Assembly: GCA_036784855.1 (NCBI GenBank)
Contig: JAZDSV010000015.1
Span: 186,001 to 250,000 of the forward strand
Reading direction: 5' to 3'
From: Aphelidium insulamus
Taxonomy: Eukaryota; Aphelidiomycota; Aphelidea; Aphelidiaceae
DNA length: 64,000 bases
Part shown: positions 45,051 through 56,580 of the stretch, one piece after another
Position numbering within the stretch: position 1 is the stretch's first letter
Layout of the letters: each line of letters begins with the position of its first letter
Program-made: the position numbers and the translations under genes
Notes under the pieces: generated by a model
The model's database searches: none
What the model was told of the DNA's origin: nothing
The model's input: the letters and a program-made list of their open reading frames with translations, nothing else

Positions 45051-45451
45051 CTTATTCACCACGCATCATCAAGGACCTAGTGTGTATGTATGCAGTCGGT
45101 TGATTTAGCGGTCTGCTGTTAAAAGTTGGCATCGGTCGGTGCACTTTAATGTGCCGTGGATAAAGCGCAATGTAAATTAGGGAAGTAAGGATTTATTTTA
45201 TTTAGATCAAATTACTGCCGCGCGGCCAGTGTCATAGCCGTCTCATGCGCCACAATAAATGAGAGTCGCTGCCACACTCGCTGAATGCTGACGGAAGTCG
45301 AGAGGTTGTCAACGTCTGCCAGGGCAGGCCAACGCGTCGGACAATGGAAATGGTTCGAATGTCAAATGCCCCTAAATGAAAGTTTCGCTATGTAATCTGG
45401 TACCCAAGCGCACAATCGCACCAGATCGACTTCGTTTGAGGTTGATATTGT
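45051..45451. other. Intergenic gap with weak minus-strand exon-like stretches
   Basis: No gene is firmly supported. On the minus strand two protein-like stretches in different frames occur (IVRLGGAFDIRTISIVRR near 45330-45430, and PALADVDNLSTSVSIQRVW near 45213-45325) with a plausible 32-nt intron between the first and an upstream piece, but no start or complete frame could be built. Confidence 0.35.
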
Positions 45452-45686
45452 ATGCGAAGAACACCGTTTATAATCGCGGAGGTCACCGCCTTGGCGGAGA
45501 AGGAAGAGCTTAGCAACTCAAATTTTCAGCAAGGTCGGTGACCATCTGGCGATACTGTACGGCCAGCGGTCGGAGATGATTTTCGTGGCGGGCGCCATTG
45601 ATGAAAAAGTCAAGCAGCCATTTATGGAACTGGCGGCCCGCCACGATGTGAAAGTGGTGGTCGGCGGCGACTTTAAGCACCAATAA
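45452..45686 (+). other. Unresolved coding-like region
   Basis: The plus strand reads MRRTPFIIAEVTALAEKEEL from an ATG at 45452 and then, in another frame, MIFVAGAIDEKVKQPFMELA ending at a stop at 45684-45686. Both parts look like protein, but no ordinary intron links them. The opposite strand also has an 83-codon open frame here, with unusual His content. It could be a small gene with an unrecognised splice, a decayed gene, or a base error in the assembly. No family is recognised. Confidence 0.3.
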
Positions 45687-45815
45687 GTATAATATATATG
45701 GCGTTCGTTTGTTCCTTTGGGGATATAGTCTGCATCTGTCACACACATATTTTCTGTTCATGCAGACCGGACGTGGAAACGTCGAGAGCGGAGTGATAAT
45801 AACAAAACATCACTG

Positions 45816-46203
45816 ATGAACACTGCTGACAAGGACACGGCTGAACGCCTGCTGCGCCTCCGAATGGATAATGAAGTGTATCTGCGCAGTCACCCCGAAG
45901 TGGCCGACATCCTTGGCCTGCTGGTGCACTCTGCGCAACAACAGCCACTGTCTGCTCCAGATGCCACAGCACCCTCGACATTGACGCCGCAATGCCAGCT
46001 GGTAATCGGTAATCGTTGGGCGATACCTATCGCGGCGACAAAACATTGTACTGACTCTACTAGCCACGGGTAGTGCCACGGACCTGGAGGAGCGGGTAGA
46101 GCGCTGGCGGCAGGAGCGTACCCAACTCAAGGCAGACAGGGACTTTCTTCGACACCGCAACGTGACAGACATTGTGCAGCAGAGTATGCGCCAATCGCCT
46201 TAG
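45816..46203 (+). CDS. Small RIIa-like (RIIAD1-type) protein
   Basis: Exons 45816-46008 and 46064-46203 give 110 aa. The N-terminus has LLRLRMDNEVYLRSHPEVAD, close to the start of RIIAD1 and other RIIa/Dpy-30-like docking domains (NExYLRxHPE). The second exon is a charged coiled coil (DLEERVERWRQERTQLKADR). In animals and protists such proteins dock to flagellar or PKA-anchoring partners, so this hints at a flagellated stage. It is short of a full RIIa helix pair, so the assignment is tentative. Confidence 0.55.
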
Positions 46204-46288
46204 GTGTGGGTGTTGGTGTCACAGCGGTCTCACAGAGAACAACATTACATATGTGATAAGCATGTCTATGTTTTCTCGTTACAACTGA

Positions 46289-49200
46289 TCACGACGGGGT
46301 GAAATCATCTGGCACCATGCCCGGCACAGCGGGGTGCACCAGATGCATGCGCAGTCTTTGTCGAAGTCCGGCAGCGCCCGTGGTCTCCACGTGGATGCCG
46401 ACACGCACAGGAGTCAGCGCCTGTATGGTTACCATTTCACCGCTGGCGTCGGTGGCGGTGGCGCAACTGTTCTCCGCGTCAAATTCCATCATTGGTGCAC
46501 TGGAAGCAGTGGCAGCAGTGTACACAAACCCTTCTATGCCGTACTTGGGCACCAGCACGGCGAACCCGTTGCGCATCACGCGCACCACATAGCCGTCCTC
46601 TACCACGCGCTTGTCTCGGAAATACAGGTTGGTGTACAGTTCGACTGAGCTGCGTCCGGCCTGCTGTGCCATTCGGTGTCGATAGTTTAGGTTCGCGCAC
46701 ACTTCCACTGTCTTTACGCGGTCAAGTAGGTGCGGGTCCACCACTGGCGCCCCGCCGTCAATGCTTGCGGCCAACAATCGGTGCACCATTACATCTTGAC
46801 GTTGTGTCAGCAACCATATAATAACTACATAGAAATCACTATTTCCACTTGCCGGCATACCGCCTAATCGGTGACGTGAAGTGGGTATAGATGGCAGTGG
46901 CCAGTCCGTAATGCCAAAATTCATTTTCTGGCTCGGACCCGCTGCAAAAGTATACGGCCTGCATCATGCATCGCGTGGTCAATATTCGCACCAGCTTGTT
47001 GAAGTAGGCGTCGGTTGGGTGGACGGCACGGTCCAGTGACTCTGCAAGCCGTTTGGATGTTTCCGCGTCGATACTGATGCCAAAGCGCTCCAGTGACCGC
47101 TTCAAGCCGTCAAAGTTGGTAGCCGGAGGTCGTGGGTGGCGTCTAAACATCACTTTATATAAACAGTGAGATATATAATTCACAGCCTACCGCAGAACGG
47201 CCGACTCTGGAAACTTTTCGGTAATTTTTTGCGCAACAGAAGTGTTGGCCAGCAGCATAAAATCTTCCACCAGTGCATTGGTCTCCTTCAACTCTTTCAG
47301 CTCCACGTCCACCGGGTCTTGTGAGTCGTGCTCCAGCTGAAATCGCACTTCCGGTGAGGAGAGTGTTAGCGAGCCGGCTTCCTGCCGCTTTTCACGCAGC
47401 TTCTTGGCCAGCTGGTTCAACTGACGAATGGACACCGTGACCACGTCGTGCATCGACGTATCGTCCATGCGTGATTGTGCTTCGGCGTATGTCAGCGACG
47501 CCTGGCTTCGAATGATGCTCTTGCTGTAATCAGTGCGCACAATATCCGCATTGGACGTCAACTCCCACACCACGGAAAACGCCAGCCGGTCCACATTGCT
47601 ACGCAGCGAGCACAGGTTGGTTCCTAGTAGCGGCGGCAGCATGTCGATACGTTTGTCCACCAGGTAGACAGTGGTGCCACGCCGCGACGCCTCAGCATCC
47701 ATGGGCGTAGATGGCTGGACAAAGTGGGTCACGTCGGCAATGTGCACGCCCACTTCAAAGTTTCCATTGGGCAGCAGGCGACAGTGCAGAGCGTCGTCAA
47801 TGTCGGTACACCCCGGCGGATCAATACTGCACACAGCCAGGTGCCGATAGTCCTTACGGCCAGCCAGGTGCTGATCATCACGCACCACCCACTGATCGCC
47901 CTCGACGGGCAAGCAGGCAAGCACTTGCGCTGAAAAGGGCTGGAATTGCACGTCGTGCTCCAGCAAAAGCACTTCGACTTCCGTGCTCTTGTCGCCCGCA
48001 GCGCCCAGCGAGCGAACAAAGTGGCCATGGGGGTACGCGGCCTGCTTGTCCCATCCATCCATGCTGACCATGATTCGGCTGCCGACCAGCTTTTGCGCCT
48101 GCCGAGTCTTGATGCGGATGCGTGGCACGCGGCGGTCCATCGGATAAAACCACACCGACTGTGAGACGGCCGATGTGGCCGAGAGACCTCCCCGCGCAGA
48201 TTCCGGGTCAATGGAGCCACAGTAGGGACGCCAGTTGCGCCTGACTACGCCGACAACTTGGCCGACTGGCTCGTCAGCGTTTTCCACCAATGCTTTGACA
48301 CTGTCGCCACTTAGAGTCGCAACTTCCACCTCCATAGCATTCTCTACAGCGGCAGAAGCATCACCTGTGCTGGTGGTTGCTGTAGCCGCAGCCAGGACGC
48401 CGTCCACGTCGATTGTGGTTGTGCTTTGCACAGCGCGCCATTGATCGCGTGGCAGCAGACGAACAACCACCACATCATCATGTACCGCACGATTAAGTTG
48501 CTGACGGCCAATTATATGCACCGTGCGGTCCACCCCGTCGACAGTTGCGTGCAGCGAGCCTTCGAATAGATTGTGCATGCTTATCGTCAATTTTCCTTGC
48601 AGCAGCGTGCCAGCCTTCAATCCCGCCTGTAATTGCGTCGCCGGCAAGTACTGCGTGTGCACAAGTTCAAGTCAGACTAAGTATGTGTATATCTGTATCA
48701 GTGTACAATACAACTTGCATCCTGGTAAGCCTCCCGTTCTGCGGGAGTGGAGTCGGCCGCGTCGGCCACAATGTCGGCAAGCTCGGGAGCCTCAGACTTT
48801 AAGCAGTCCACATAGTCGGACAGCAGCATAGCGTCGGCATTGCTCACGCGGCACTTGGACACCATGTCGGCATCGTTTGACAGCAGAACAGCAGCGATAG
48901 TGATGCCAGGCACGTTCTGTGCAAGATGTTTTGTGTACCACTGCACCGCACACAGTGTCAGGCGCTCGCGATATGCCGCCACCGTTTCTCCCTTCAGCCG
49001 CTCACTGAATATCTCTCTGCGCGCGGGGACGTGAGCTTACAGTACCCGGCTGTGTCTGGTACATACTCGTGAAATTCGTCGCTAAAGACGTAAAAGCTGC
49101 GGTCGACATTGGCCGCCAGACCGCGCAGACGGTCATGGATGGGCAGGCTGGACTCGCGAACCAGAGCCAGCGTCGACGACAGCAGCACCACGTCGCGCAT

Positions 49201-49551
49201 AGCAGAATGTTCCACCACATCAATCTGTCATTTATGCATTATCAACCGCAGCAGCAGCAGCAGCAGTGGCACGGAGAGCAAATGCATATATGAGCACGCG
49301 ACACGCACCTGCTGAAGCCCCACGGTAGCGTCCACGATAATGATATGTGGACGCCCGCCGGCTATTTCTGGCACGCAGCGAGGCGTGGCTGTCAATCGCG
49401 GTCCAGCCAGCGGCGTGCCCTCATATGTGCATAGCTGGCAGCCGGGTACACCGCACGGTACATCATCGCGGAGGTAGCGTTCCCGCGTGAGCCGCGCAAT
49501 ATTGCCGCGACGCGTCTTTTTCAGCACCGTTAGGATGGTTGTCTTGGGCAT
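46289..49551 (-). CDS. DIS3: DIS3/RRP44, catalytic exosome ribonuclease
   Basis: Six exons (minus): 49309-49551, 49067-49224, 48719-49016, 47191-48650, 46853-47142 and 46289-46794, joining to 984 aa. The CR3 Cys motif ([13 protein letters not shown]) precedes a PIN domain ([31 protein letters not shown]). Cold-shock domains lead to the RNB core with [44 protein letters not shown] and [17 protein letters not shown], then an S1 domain. It is the processive 3'-5' exonuclease and endonuclease of the RNA exosome. Introns 48651-48718 and 46795-46852 have GCAAGT donors and are required for the conserved RRYADVMVHR junction. Confidence 0.96.
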
Positions 49552-49666
49552 GTTGTATTTCACTGGAGAAAGTTTTGCACTTACTTAACACTATAAACCC
49601 AAGAAGAGGAAAATATAAACATTTAGTCAATATACAATATAAACATTTTAGCACAAAAACATTTAG

Positions 49667-52000
49667 TCAAGGATGGTCCAGGGAGAAGGACAGCTGCTGC
49701 CGTTTCTGGTCGAATAGAGAGTAGAGCGGTGGCCGGGACATCTGCGCCCGGATGGAATTGCACCAGTCGTCGCGCTCGTCTTCCGACAGACAGTAAAACA
49801 CATACGACTCATGATTGCCGCGCATGACCACTCCATCGCCGTTGCGCTTGGCGGCCTTGATGGTCACGGGATCTGCGGGCTGACCGCTAGTTGATAGAGT
49901 CACCGCCTGTGCGCCACTGCTGCCACCGCCACCGTCCTCGACGTAGAGTTCAAAGAAGTACTTCCGCCGCATGGTGGGCGCTGGCACGCCCTTGACACTG
50001 GCCGAGTCTATGCAGCGCACGCTCAAATTCTCCAGCGGTATGATTCCGCACGGTGATTCCACCTTGTGGCTAGCGGTACCAGCAGACATGTTACTCGGCT
50101 GTGGCGGTTCCGACTTGAAATAGTACAAGCACGACCCCGTGAGCAGCGCGTATCTGATCAGATATATTAGAACACAGATATCTAGAACTATTAAGCACTG
50201 CAAATACCTGCGCTTCCATGTTTTGATGCGACCGCCCTGCTTCCCCAGCCACCCTTCGCGTTCTGGATTGCAAAATGTAAACAAAAACGGGTTGTTGTGT
50301 ATGGCCTCCTCGTCGTCGACAGCTTCGAATTGCAGTGGCTTGGCTGCAATTGTATCGTAAAGATGCAGCAAATATGCCGACAGCGCGCTCTGATATTCCA
50401 GCAGGAGCTGTGTATCATCGCCGTTGCCTGGATGAGAGCGTTGATACTGCAGCAAAAGCACGTCCATGTTGTTTTTCAGAAATATCTCGCGCCGTATCTT
50501 ATTCTTTACAGCCGGATTATGCAAATCGGTGTTCAGCATTATGATTGAAAACGCCAGGATGTACGCAATATCTGGGTCGCCTGCTGTAATACGGCAGTCG
50601 GCGTTGCATTGCACAAACCGCGCTGCGAATGCATTCATTATCCGGTCAATCTTTTGCGCTTCCCCGGGCAAACGAAACAGTGCCAAAAATGCGCGCAAAG
50701 CATGCGGTAGAGCCATACCGTCAAAGTATTGCGCGGCGATATATTCACTCAGCACCGACTGTTGAAATTCCTCGCTACCAAGTGTGTTAATATGCATACA
50801 TCGCAAATATAATCCTTCAACAACGTACTGACTACCCAGATACTCGCCGACTGCGCGCCGACTGAGCAGTACACCGTCTCCTTCGCGCAGGAGAAACGTT
50901 GCGACTGCAGCAGGCGTGGCCGTGAACCCGTCGAGGTGGCCATATAATGCCAGCATATTAATGGCCATGCCGGGGTTGACGTTGAATTTTTTCTTTGCCA
51001 CCGTGACCACGTCCAGGCCATGTATGGACATTGTTGGCGGAACAGTATGCTCCGAGTAGAGTGAACGGTATTTCCGCTGCCTGGCCTGCACGCATTCAGA
51101 CTTCTTGCCATCACACAATGGCGGCGTGGGCGGCAACGCTGTGCTGCGAGAGTGTGGACGTAAAGCGGCGGCGTCAATGCCGCTCATCGCAACTTTTGCC
51201 GAGGCATTTATCGTGGTGCATCGACGTGATGGCCACGCGGTCAATGAATGCTGCCGCGGTCGCATTTCAGTGCATTCCCGTCCGTCCAGTGACTGCTGCC
51301 GCGGTCTACACTCGGTATACTCGTCCGTTTTCAGCGCACAGGGCCGTGTACTGCCGTCGGCATATGCCTCCTGCCGGTCCATGGCGAGCTGCCGAGGTCG
51401 ACTCTGCGTGCGCTCGTCAACGTCCAGCGGCGGCGGTGCAGTGACGGCACGTGACCTGGACGCCATTTGAACATTTGATGCACCCTCTTTGGGAGGCAGA
51501 GGAGGCGCATGTACGCTCTGCCGCCGCCGCCGAGTGCGCATACGGTCGTGCGCATTGAACGGGACAGTAATGCCAGTTGTGGCAGCGGCAAGTCGTAGCT
51601 GCGGAAGAGACGCCGTTGCCAGCAGTGGCGGAGAATCCGACGGTTGCAGACTGGTAGTTCGTTGTGCAGGAATCGGTGCCACGGTTCTGGCTGGCTCGTC
51701 TGTCAGCAGCCCGGCGGCGTCCATTCCCGGGCGGGCGCCCCGCATTTCCAGCACCGTTGAAATGCACCGCAACTGTTGCTGAAGATCATATATTTCGGAG
51801 AGGAGGCGCGACTTGCGCTGCAGAGTGCGGTCCAGGGCCGCGAATGCATCTGTGGTCGCCGTCATTGCCGTGGCGCTGACCATAATGGGCAAAATTGTGG
51901 GCGAATTGTCTAAATGCAAATGTGAAAGCTCTCTCAGGGGCAGTTGGCATCGGCGGCCGATCGCGCAAACTTTTAAATATCTTTCATGCGAATTGCTCAT
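49667..52000 (-). CDS. Sec7-PH domain ARF guanine-nucleotide exchange factor
   Basis: Exons (minus) 50208-52000 and 49667-50153 give 759 aa. The N-terminal 300 residues are low complexity with repeated EYTECRPRQQSLDGRECTEM-like motifs. A Sec7 domain spans ~320-530: VAKKKFNVNPGMAINMLALY, the catalytic-loop motif FRLPGEAQKIDRIMNAFA and FSIIMLNTDLHNP. A PH domain follows (REGWLGKQGGRIKTWKRRYA, GSCLYYFKSEP, ..WCNSIRAQM). The layout fits cytohesin/PSD/Yel1-like exchange factors acting on ARF or ARF6 at the plasma membrane. The single intron interrupts the PH domain at WKRR|YALL. Start: first ATG (MSNSHERYL). Confidence 0.92.
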   Translation of the reverse strand: MSNSHERYLKVCAIGRRCQLPLRELSHLHLDNSPTILPIMVSATAMTATTDAFAALDRTLQRKSRLLSEIYDLQQQLRCISTVLEMRGARPGMDAAGLLTDEPARTVAPIPAQRTTSLQPSDSPPLLATASLPQLRLAAATTGITVPFNAHDRMRTRRRRQSVHAPPLPPKEGASNVQMASRSRAVTAPPPLDVDERTQSRPRQLAMDRQEAYADGSTRPCALKTDEYTECRPRQQSLDGRECTEMRPRQHSLTAWPSRRCTTINASAKVAMSGIDAAALRPHSRSTALPPTPPLCDGKKSECVQARQRKYRSLYSEHTVPPTMSIHGLDVVTVAKKKFNVNPGMAINMLALYGHLDGFTATPAAVATFLLREGDGVLLSRRAVGEYLGSQYVVEGLYLRCMHINTLGSEEFQQSVLSEYIAAQYFDGMALPHALRAFLALFRLPGEAQKIDRIMNAFAARFVQCNADCRITAGDPDIAYILAFSIIMLNTDLHNPAVKNKIRREIFLKNNMDVLLLQYQRSHPGNGDDTQLLLEYQSALSAYLLHLYDTIAAKPLQFEAVDDEEAIHNNPFLFTFCNPEREGWLGKQGGRIKTWKRRYLQCLIVLDICVLIYLIRYALLTGSCLYYFKSEPPQPSNMSAGTASHKVESPCGIIPLENLSVRCIDSASVKGVPAPTMRRKYFFELYVEDGGGGSSGAQAVTLSTSGQPADPVTIKAAKRNGDGVVMRGNHESYVFYCLSEDERDDWCNSIRAQMSRPPLYSLFDQKRQQLSFSLDHP

Positions 52001-52699
52001 TGTTGCCGTATATGAGTTGGGGCGGGCGGCCCGCCGTAGTACGCGGTCCAGATGAAGGAGAACAAGGAACAAACTTAACTAAATAGAAGCCCATAACCCG
52101 TGCTTCTAGCCGCGACGCGACGCGGCCAACTATATGTATAATACTTTTACATGGTATAGTCGGCCGCTATACGGCGTTCCTACATGCTTTCGTGCAGATA
52201 TATGGTTTACAAAGTTGTGAACAAGTGCCGAAACTGTATCGCTAGCTGATTGTCTACCTAGGTGGCATCTTGATATAAATTTGCATTAACTCCGTTCATG
52301 TACGACGCGACTCATGTAGTGTCTTCAGTTGGAGCGTCTAACGATCTTGAGTGCTCTGTTATCGAGACCCACTGGTAGGTCCTGTAGGCAGAGTGTAAGC
52401 AGAGTACGCACGCTTCACTGCAAGTCTAACCGCGATGAAGAGGCAGAGCCGATTCTTTGGTAATACTGCTCAAGTGCTTTTAGGCAACCTGCCAAACCAA
52501 CAGCGTGAACAGTGCAGCCTTTCACCCACACGACAGTTGTATAGGCGCGACAGGTGTTGACCGAGACCGAGACCGTAATGTGGCGCACGTGCGCGCAAAC
52601 AGCACACAAAACCGTGGGAAATATTTGGGAATATTTTGCAAGCAAAATTTCATTGGACATTTGTGACATTTTATATGTATATGTATCACGTGTCTCCAG
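52001..52699. other. Intergenic gap; missing 5' part of the WD40 gene may lie here
   Basis: AT-mixed spacer in which I could not find exons to extend the WD40 gene. Short open frames occur on both strands but show no domain. Confidence 0.35.
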
Positions 52700-53057
52700 T
52701 TCAATGACACGCAGCTCATATCGGGCAGTGTGGACTGCGGGATGCGGGTGTGGGACCTGCGGACGGGTGCGCAGGTGGAGGGCTGGTCATCGCCGTCGCC
52801 CCAAGGCATATTCGCCCTGCAGTTTGACAGTCGCAAGGTGGTGGCGGCCTGTGGCGATGATGCCATCAGTGTACGTTACATATCTCTGTCTGTGTTGTAC
52901 TGTAACAAGTATTCGACAGATATTCGACAGGGCAACGATGCAGCAGTCGCGGCTTGTGGGCCACGCTTCCGCGGTGCGCTGTCTAAAGTACATCAACACC
53001 AGGCTGGTTTCGGGCGGTGACGATTCCGTGGTGAAGCTGTGGGAGATTGCCCGATGA
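52700..53057 (+). CDS. WD40-repeat protein, C-terminal part only
   Basis: Exons 52700-52870 and 52920-53057 encode about 100 residues: FNDTQLISGSVDCGMRVWDL, IFALQFDSRKVVAACGDDAI, LVGHASAVRCLKYINTRLVS and GGDDSVVKLWEIAR, ending in a stop. That is two and a half WD repeats, as at the end of an F-box/WD or TAF5-like propeller. An acceptor AG precedes the first exon, so upstream exons are expected, but none with WD repeats is seen in the 700 bp before it. It may be a 5'-truncated copy, or the rest may be on a rearranged or misassembled segment. Confidence 0.6.
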
Positions 53058-53129
53058 TGATGGGTTGTAAACATAAACAGAGCGAGAGTATGATGCACAT
53101 CACTCTGCTATGAATGCTATGTATTGCTG

Positions 53130-55797
53130 TTACTTGGCCATTTCACCGTCGCGCAGCAGGTCAATGTTGTCCGCGAAGCGATTGATTTGCGACACAAAAC
53201 GCTCCTGAACAGTGTCGCCTTGTCCCGCGGCAATCTTGAGTATGTCCAAGGTCATTTCATGGTTGCCCAAAATGTCCACGTGGTCGCCTGTTAATTGGAA
53301 TCATTTATGCACACTAAAAACATATACATACCGGTCCGAGGCCCGCCGCGAATGTCCTTCACCACGGACAGCGGCTCGTGCTCGTACTCGCGTGTCCTGA
53401 TCTGTACACGGCCGGGATTAAATATTTTGCCGTGCCTATTCCTGGTCAGCATGGCGTTGTCACTGGTTGCATTGTTGCTGTCCTTGATGTCGCCCACGTG
53501 GCCCTTGTCGTCAGCGTCAGGCCACCGCCACGCCGACGAGCACATGTAGCCGAGGCTGAGCAGGGGCACCGTGCCGTCACCGTCACTGTCCTGGACGCCG
53601 GCACTGAGACTGTGCGCCGCGTCATCCACCGTCGTGTCAATCTGCATAATTCCGGCCGCCTGCTTAATTGTCAGACTGGCCAGCCGCTCGGTGCTATTGG
53701 TCATGTCGGAGGCGGTGGAGCGCTTGGTTCGGTTTCCCGGTGAATTGAGTGGCTTGGGCGACTGTTTCTTTGCACTGCTGCCACTGTCGCCGCCGTTATT
53801 CCAGCCAAACGGACTGGATATGGTGGATGCGGCGCTGTCGACAAAGCCGTAGAAATAGGCACGCTCAGTCGGCTTGCCCACCCCGTACATGCAGTACAGT
53901 TTCAGATCAGGGGCGCTGGGCAGGGCCGACTCTAGCGGGTTGGTCCACAGGCGGTCGCTTTCATCGCCATCTTGGTCGGCATCGCCGCCAGCTTCGTTCA
54001 GCGATGACAGTTTGACGCCGAACGACGAGTCCGACGTGAACCGCTTGGCGAAATTGGGCTCCGTTGAGCGATTCAGCAGTATCAGCGTGTCTTCCACCGT
54101 CATGTTGAGCACCCGCTTGCCGATAACATCCACGAACTGATCCATCTCGGACGGAGTGAACGAGATAAAGTTGCCGAATGAGCGACCGGCATGTATCCCG
54201 CTGGCGGCACCGGTGCTCTGTGAAAAGTGTGGCGGGTGATCTGGAGCCCAAGTGGCATTGCCCCAGATTCGATTGCCGCCCTTAGGCAGCATGGACGCCA
54301 CACCACCCCAGTTACGAAATATAGATGCCCGCTCTGGCCGCGTGAAGACTCGCTCCAATATGCCGCTCATGAACCAACCCAACTGCGCTACAACAAGTAT
54401 TATTAAAGTATATGGATAAACAGTAACAATGTTACCAGTGTCGCGCATCTCGCCAGACAAAAATGATGGAATAGTCTTTGGCACGCCGAGATAGGGCGCT
54501 GCAATGGACACCACAGTGTGAATGTTCTGGTTGACCCAGCCGGGAGAGTTGCCGTGCCGTTTGCTCTCCACCCACTTCATAAAGTAGTGCATCACATTCC
54601 CGCCCATGCTGTGCGTGCAAACCACGACCTTTCTGTCGTTGATGCGCCGCGACACTTCAATGTTGGCCTTCAACTTTGTGAAGAACTTGTCTCGCTTCTC
54701 CAAGTTTTGGAATGACAGCCGCCAGTCATACGCCGCCAAGTGCATATTGTTGCTGTCATACCCAATAGTGGCTGCAGAACATTAGGGATTATTAAAACAA
54801 ATAATAAATACACACCCAAGTTGGAAATCATCTTGGCCCAGACCCAGTAGCCAGGGACAAAGTACTCGGCAGCGTCGATGCCCTGTGCAGCGCGGACACG
54901 CACACCGTCGGCGTCCAGTCCAGTCTCCGGGTCCAGCATCAGCAGACGCATCCAGCACTTTTTGTCCAAGATAAAACTGGTGGCCATGGACAGATCGCCC
55001 CAGACTTTGCGCCGAAAGTACGACTCGCGACAAGAGTCCCACTCGGCGTCGCCATCAGTGGTGGTAGCCGAGTCATTCCGACCGTTGCGCTCACCGCGCC
55101 TACTCCACGACTCCAGTGATGTGGACACAATGCCCGGCACCAGAAACACTGGGTAGTGTGCCAACAGACCGAGTGTGAGAGCGACGGCTCCCGGCTGCTG
55201 CTGATCACCGCCATTGCCGTCTTGCAGTTGAAGTGGCGCCAGACTGTCGGCCAGGAACGATGTCAAATTGCCCATGAACGCGTGGCCCATGTCGGCAAAC
55301 CGTTCCCGCAGCGACAAATCCGACCACGGGAGACGCGTGGCAGAGTAGCGCTGCAGCACTGCGAGCAACTGCTCCGTGGCCATCAGCCGGCGCAGATTCT
55401 CGCTGTTGTGCATGGCCACGGAGAAGAGCAGGGAGCCGACGGCAATGCCGAGCAGAAAGGCGAATCGGCGCCTCTGCACCACGTACTTGCGCGTGCGCTT
55501 CGCCCACGACAACGCGGCAGAGGAGGACAGCCAGTGGTGGCGGTTGGCGCTGGTGCTGCGCGTACGCCGTGTCGTCGATGTGCTCCTACTGTGCGCCTGT
55601 CTACCCTGACTGCCATCCGCATTGGCGCCACGTCGAGGACTGCTGGCGCGACTTTGTGGCCGCAATTGTGACTGCTGTAGTTGACCGGCATCACTCACTG
55701 GAGTCCCGGCAGACTGTCGCGGCGAAGTGCGCCCTGAACGTCGACGTCGCGCTCCCATCACGAAAGTCAAGTGACTCATCCGCCACTGTTCACACAT
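53130..55797 (-). CDS. LRO1: Phospholipid:diacylglycerol acyltransferase (LRO1/PDAT)
   Basis: Exons (minus) 54816-55797, 54436-54771, 53332-54387 and 53130-53287 give 843 aa. A basic N-terminus and one membrane helix (FAFLLGIAVGSLLFSVAMH) precede the lumenal LCAT fold: FLVPGIVSTSLESW, the nucleophile motif VVCTHSMGGNVMHYFMKW, FSGEMRDTAQLG, SMLPKGGNRIWG, the Asp motif GDGTVPLLSLGYMC and the His motif GDHVDILG. The enzyme moves an acyl chain from phospholipid to diacylglycerol in the ER, making triacylglycerol. A long Ser/Gly-rich insert lies between the Asp-containing region and the body. The first in-frame ATG (MCEQWRMSHL) is used; ATGs at 55779 and 55758 are alternatives. Confidence 0.95.
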
Positions 55798-55947
55798 TTC
55801 ACGCCTTGGAACAGTGCGGTTACAGCAATATGCTGTACTAGCGCCTATCAAGCAGTTATATGCTTAAGTAAGCTTTATTTATGATAATGGTTGCCCACCG
55901 CTTGCCAACGCTAACCATTAGGAAAAAGAATCTTTCAGCCACCTGGC

Positions 55948-56580
55948 TCAGATATGCCGATATAAGTCAAATACGCGATTAACCTCGTCCTTGATTACTC
56001 GAGACAGCTCCGCATAAAACTCGCTTTCCGTCATGCGGCGCGGTTGGGCTTGCACTGCGGGAGCCCATGTCGCAAGGGCTTGCAGTTGATTTATAGCATT
56101 TAATTCGCTAATGTCCATTTGATCTTCGCTCAAGGCCTCAACTCGTTCGCTGTCATTCACACCACGATGTGCTCGAACATAGTGTGCCAGGGCCAGCAGT
56201 TGTTTGATCGCAAATGCTTCATAATTGTTATATTCCTCTGGCAGTTCTTTTTTGCTTGCTTTCTCTTTGGCGGCAGCTCGTTGTTGCCTGCGCCTTGCTT
56301 GTTGTTGCGTGCGCCTTTCTCGGACATCTTTTCTTGTCCGATATTCTTTATCATACTGCTTCTTATATGCCTGACGCTTTTCTCTTTTTAAAGCTTCGCG
56401 GATTTGTTGGTCAGTTGCAAAAGAAGCCCCCGTCGCTGAAGCGGCAGTCTTGCGCGCCATTGACGAACCGTTGACTGCTTGAGACTGAAAATTACCACCA
56501 TACTTCTTGAATGTAGCAGCGTGCACCACCCCGGCCAGAGTGGCGGCGACAAGTACAACTGCAACGTAGGAGTATCGCAT
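55948..56580 (-). CDS. Secreted basic coiled-coil protein, unknown
   Basis: Single exon, 210 aa. A signal peptide (MRYSYVAVVLVAATLAGVVHA) is followed by a highly charged basic helix region (REKRQAYKKQYDKEYRTRKD) at about residues 60-120, then two shorter helices around LALAHYVRAH and LQALATWAP, and a C-terminal helix with FYAELSRVIKDEVNRVFDLY. No Cys pairs or known domain. It is probably secreted or ER-resident; the highly charged region is unusual for an extracellular protein. Confidence 0.6.
   Translation of the reverse strand: MRYSYVAVVLVAATLAGVVHAATFKKYGGNFQSQAVNGSSMARKTAASATGASFATDQQIREALKREKRQAYKKQYDKEYRTRKDVRERRTQQQARRRQQRAAAKEKASKKELPEEYNNYEAFAIKQLLALAHYVRAHRGVNDSERVEALSEDQMDISELNAINQLQALATWAPAVQAQPRRMTESEFYAELSRVIKDEVNRVFDLYRHI

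Noticed and set aside
45348-45362. tRNA B-box-like GGTTCGAATGTC
   Set aside because: No A box or acceptor-stem pairing at the right distance on either strand.
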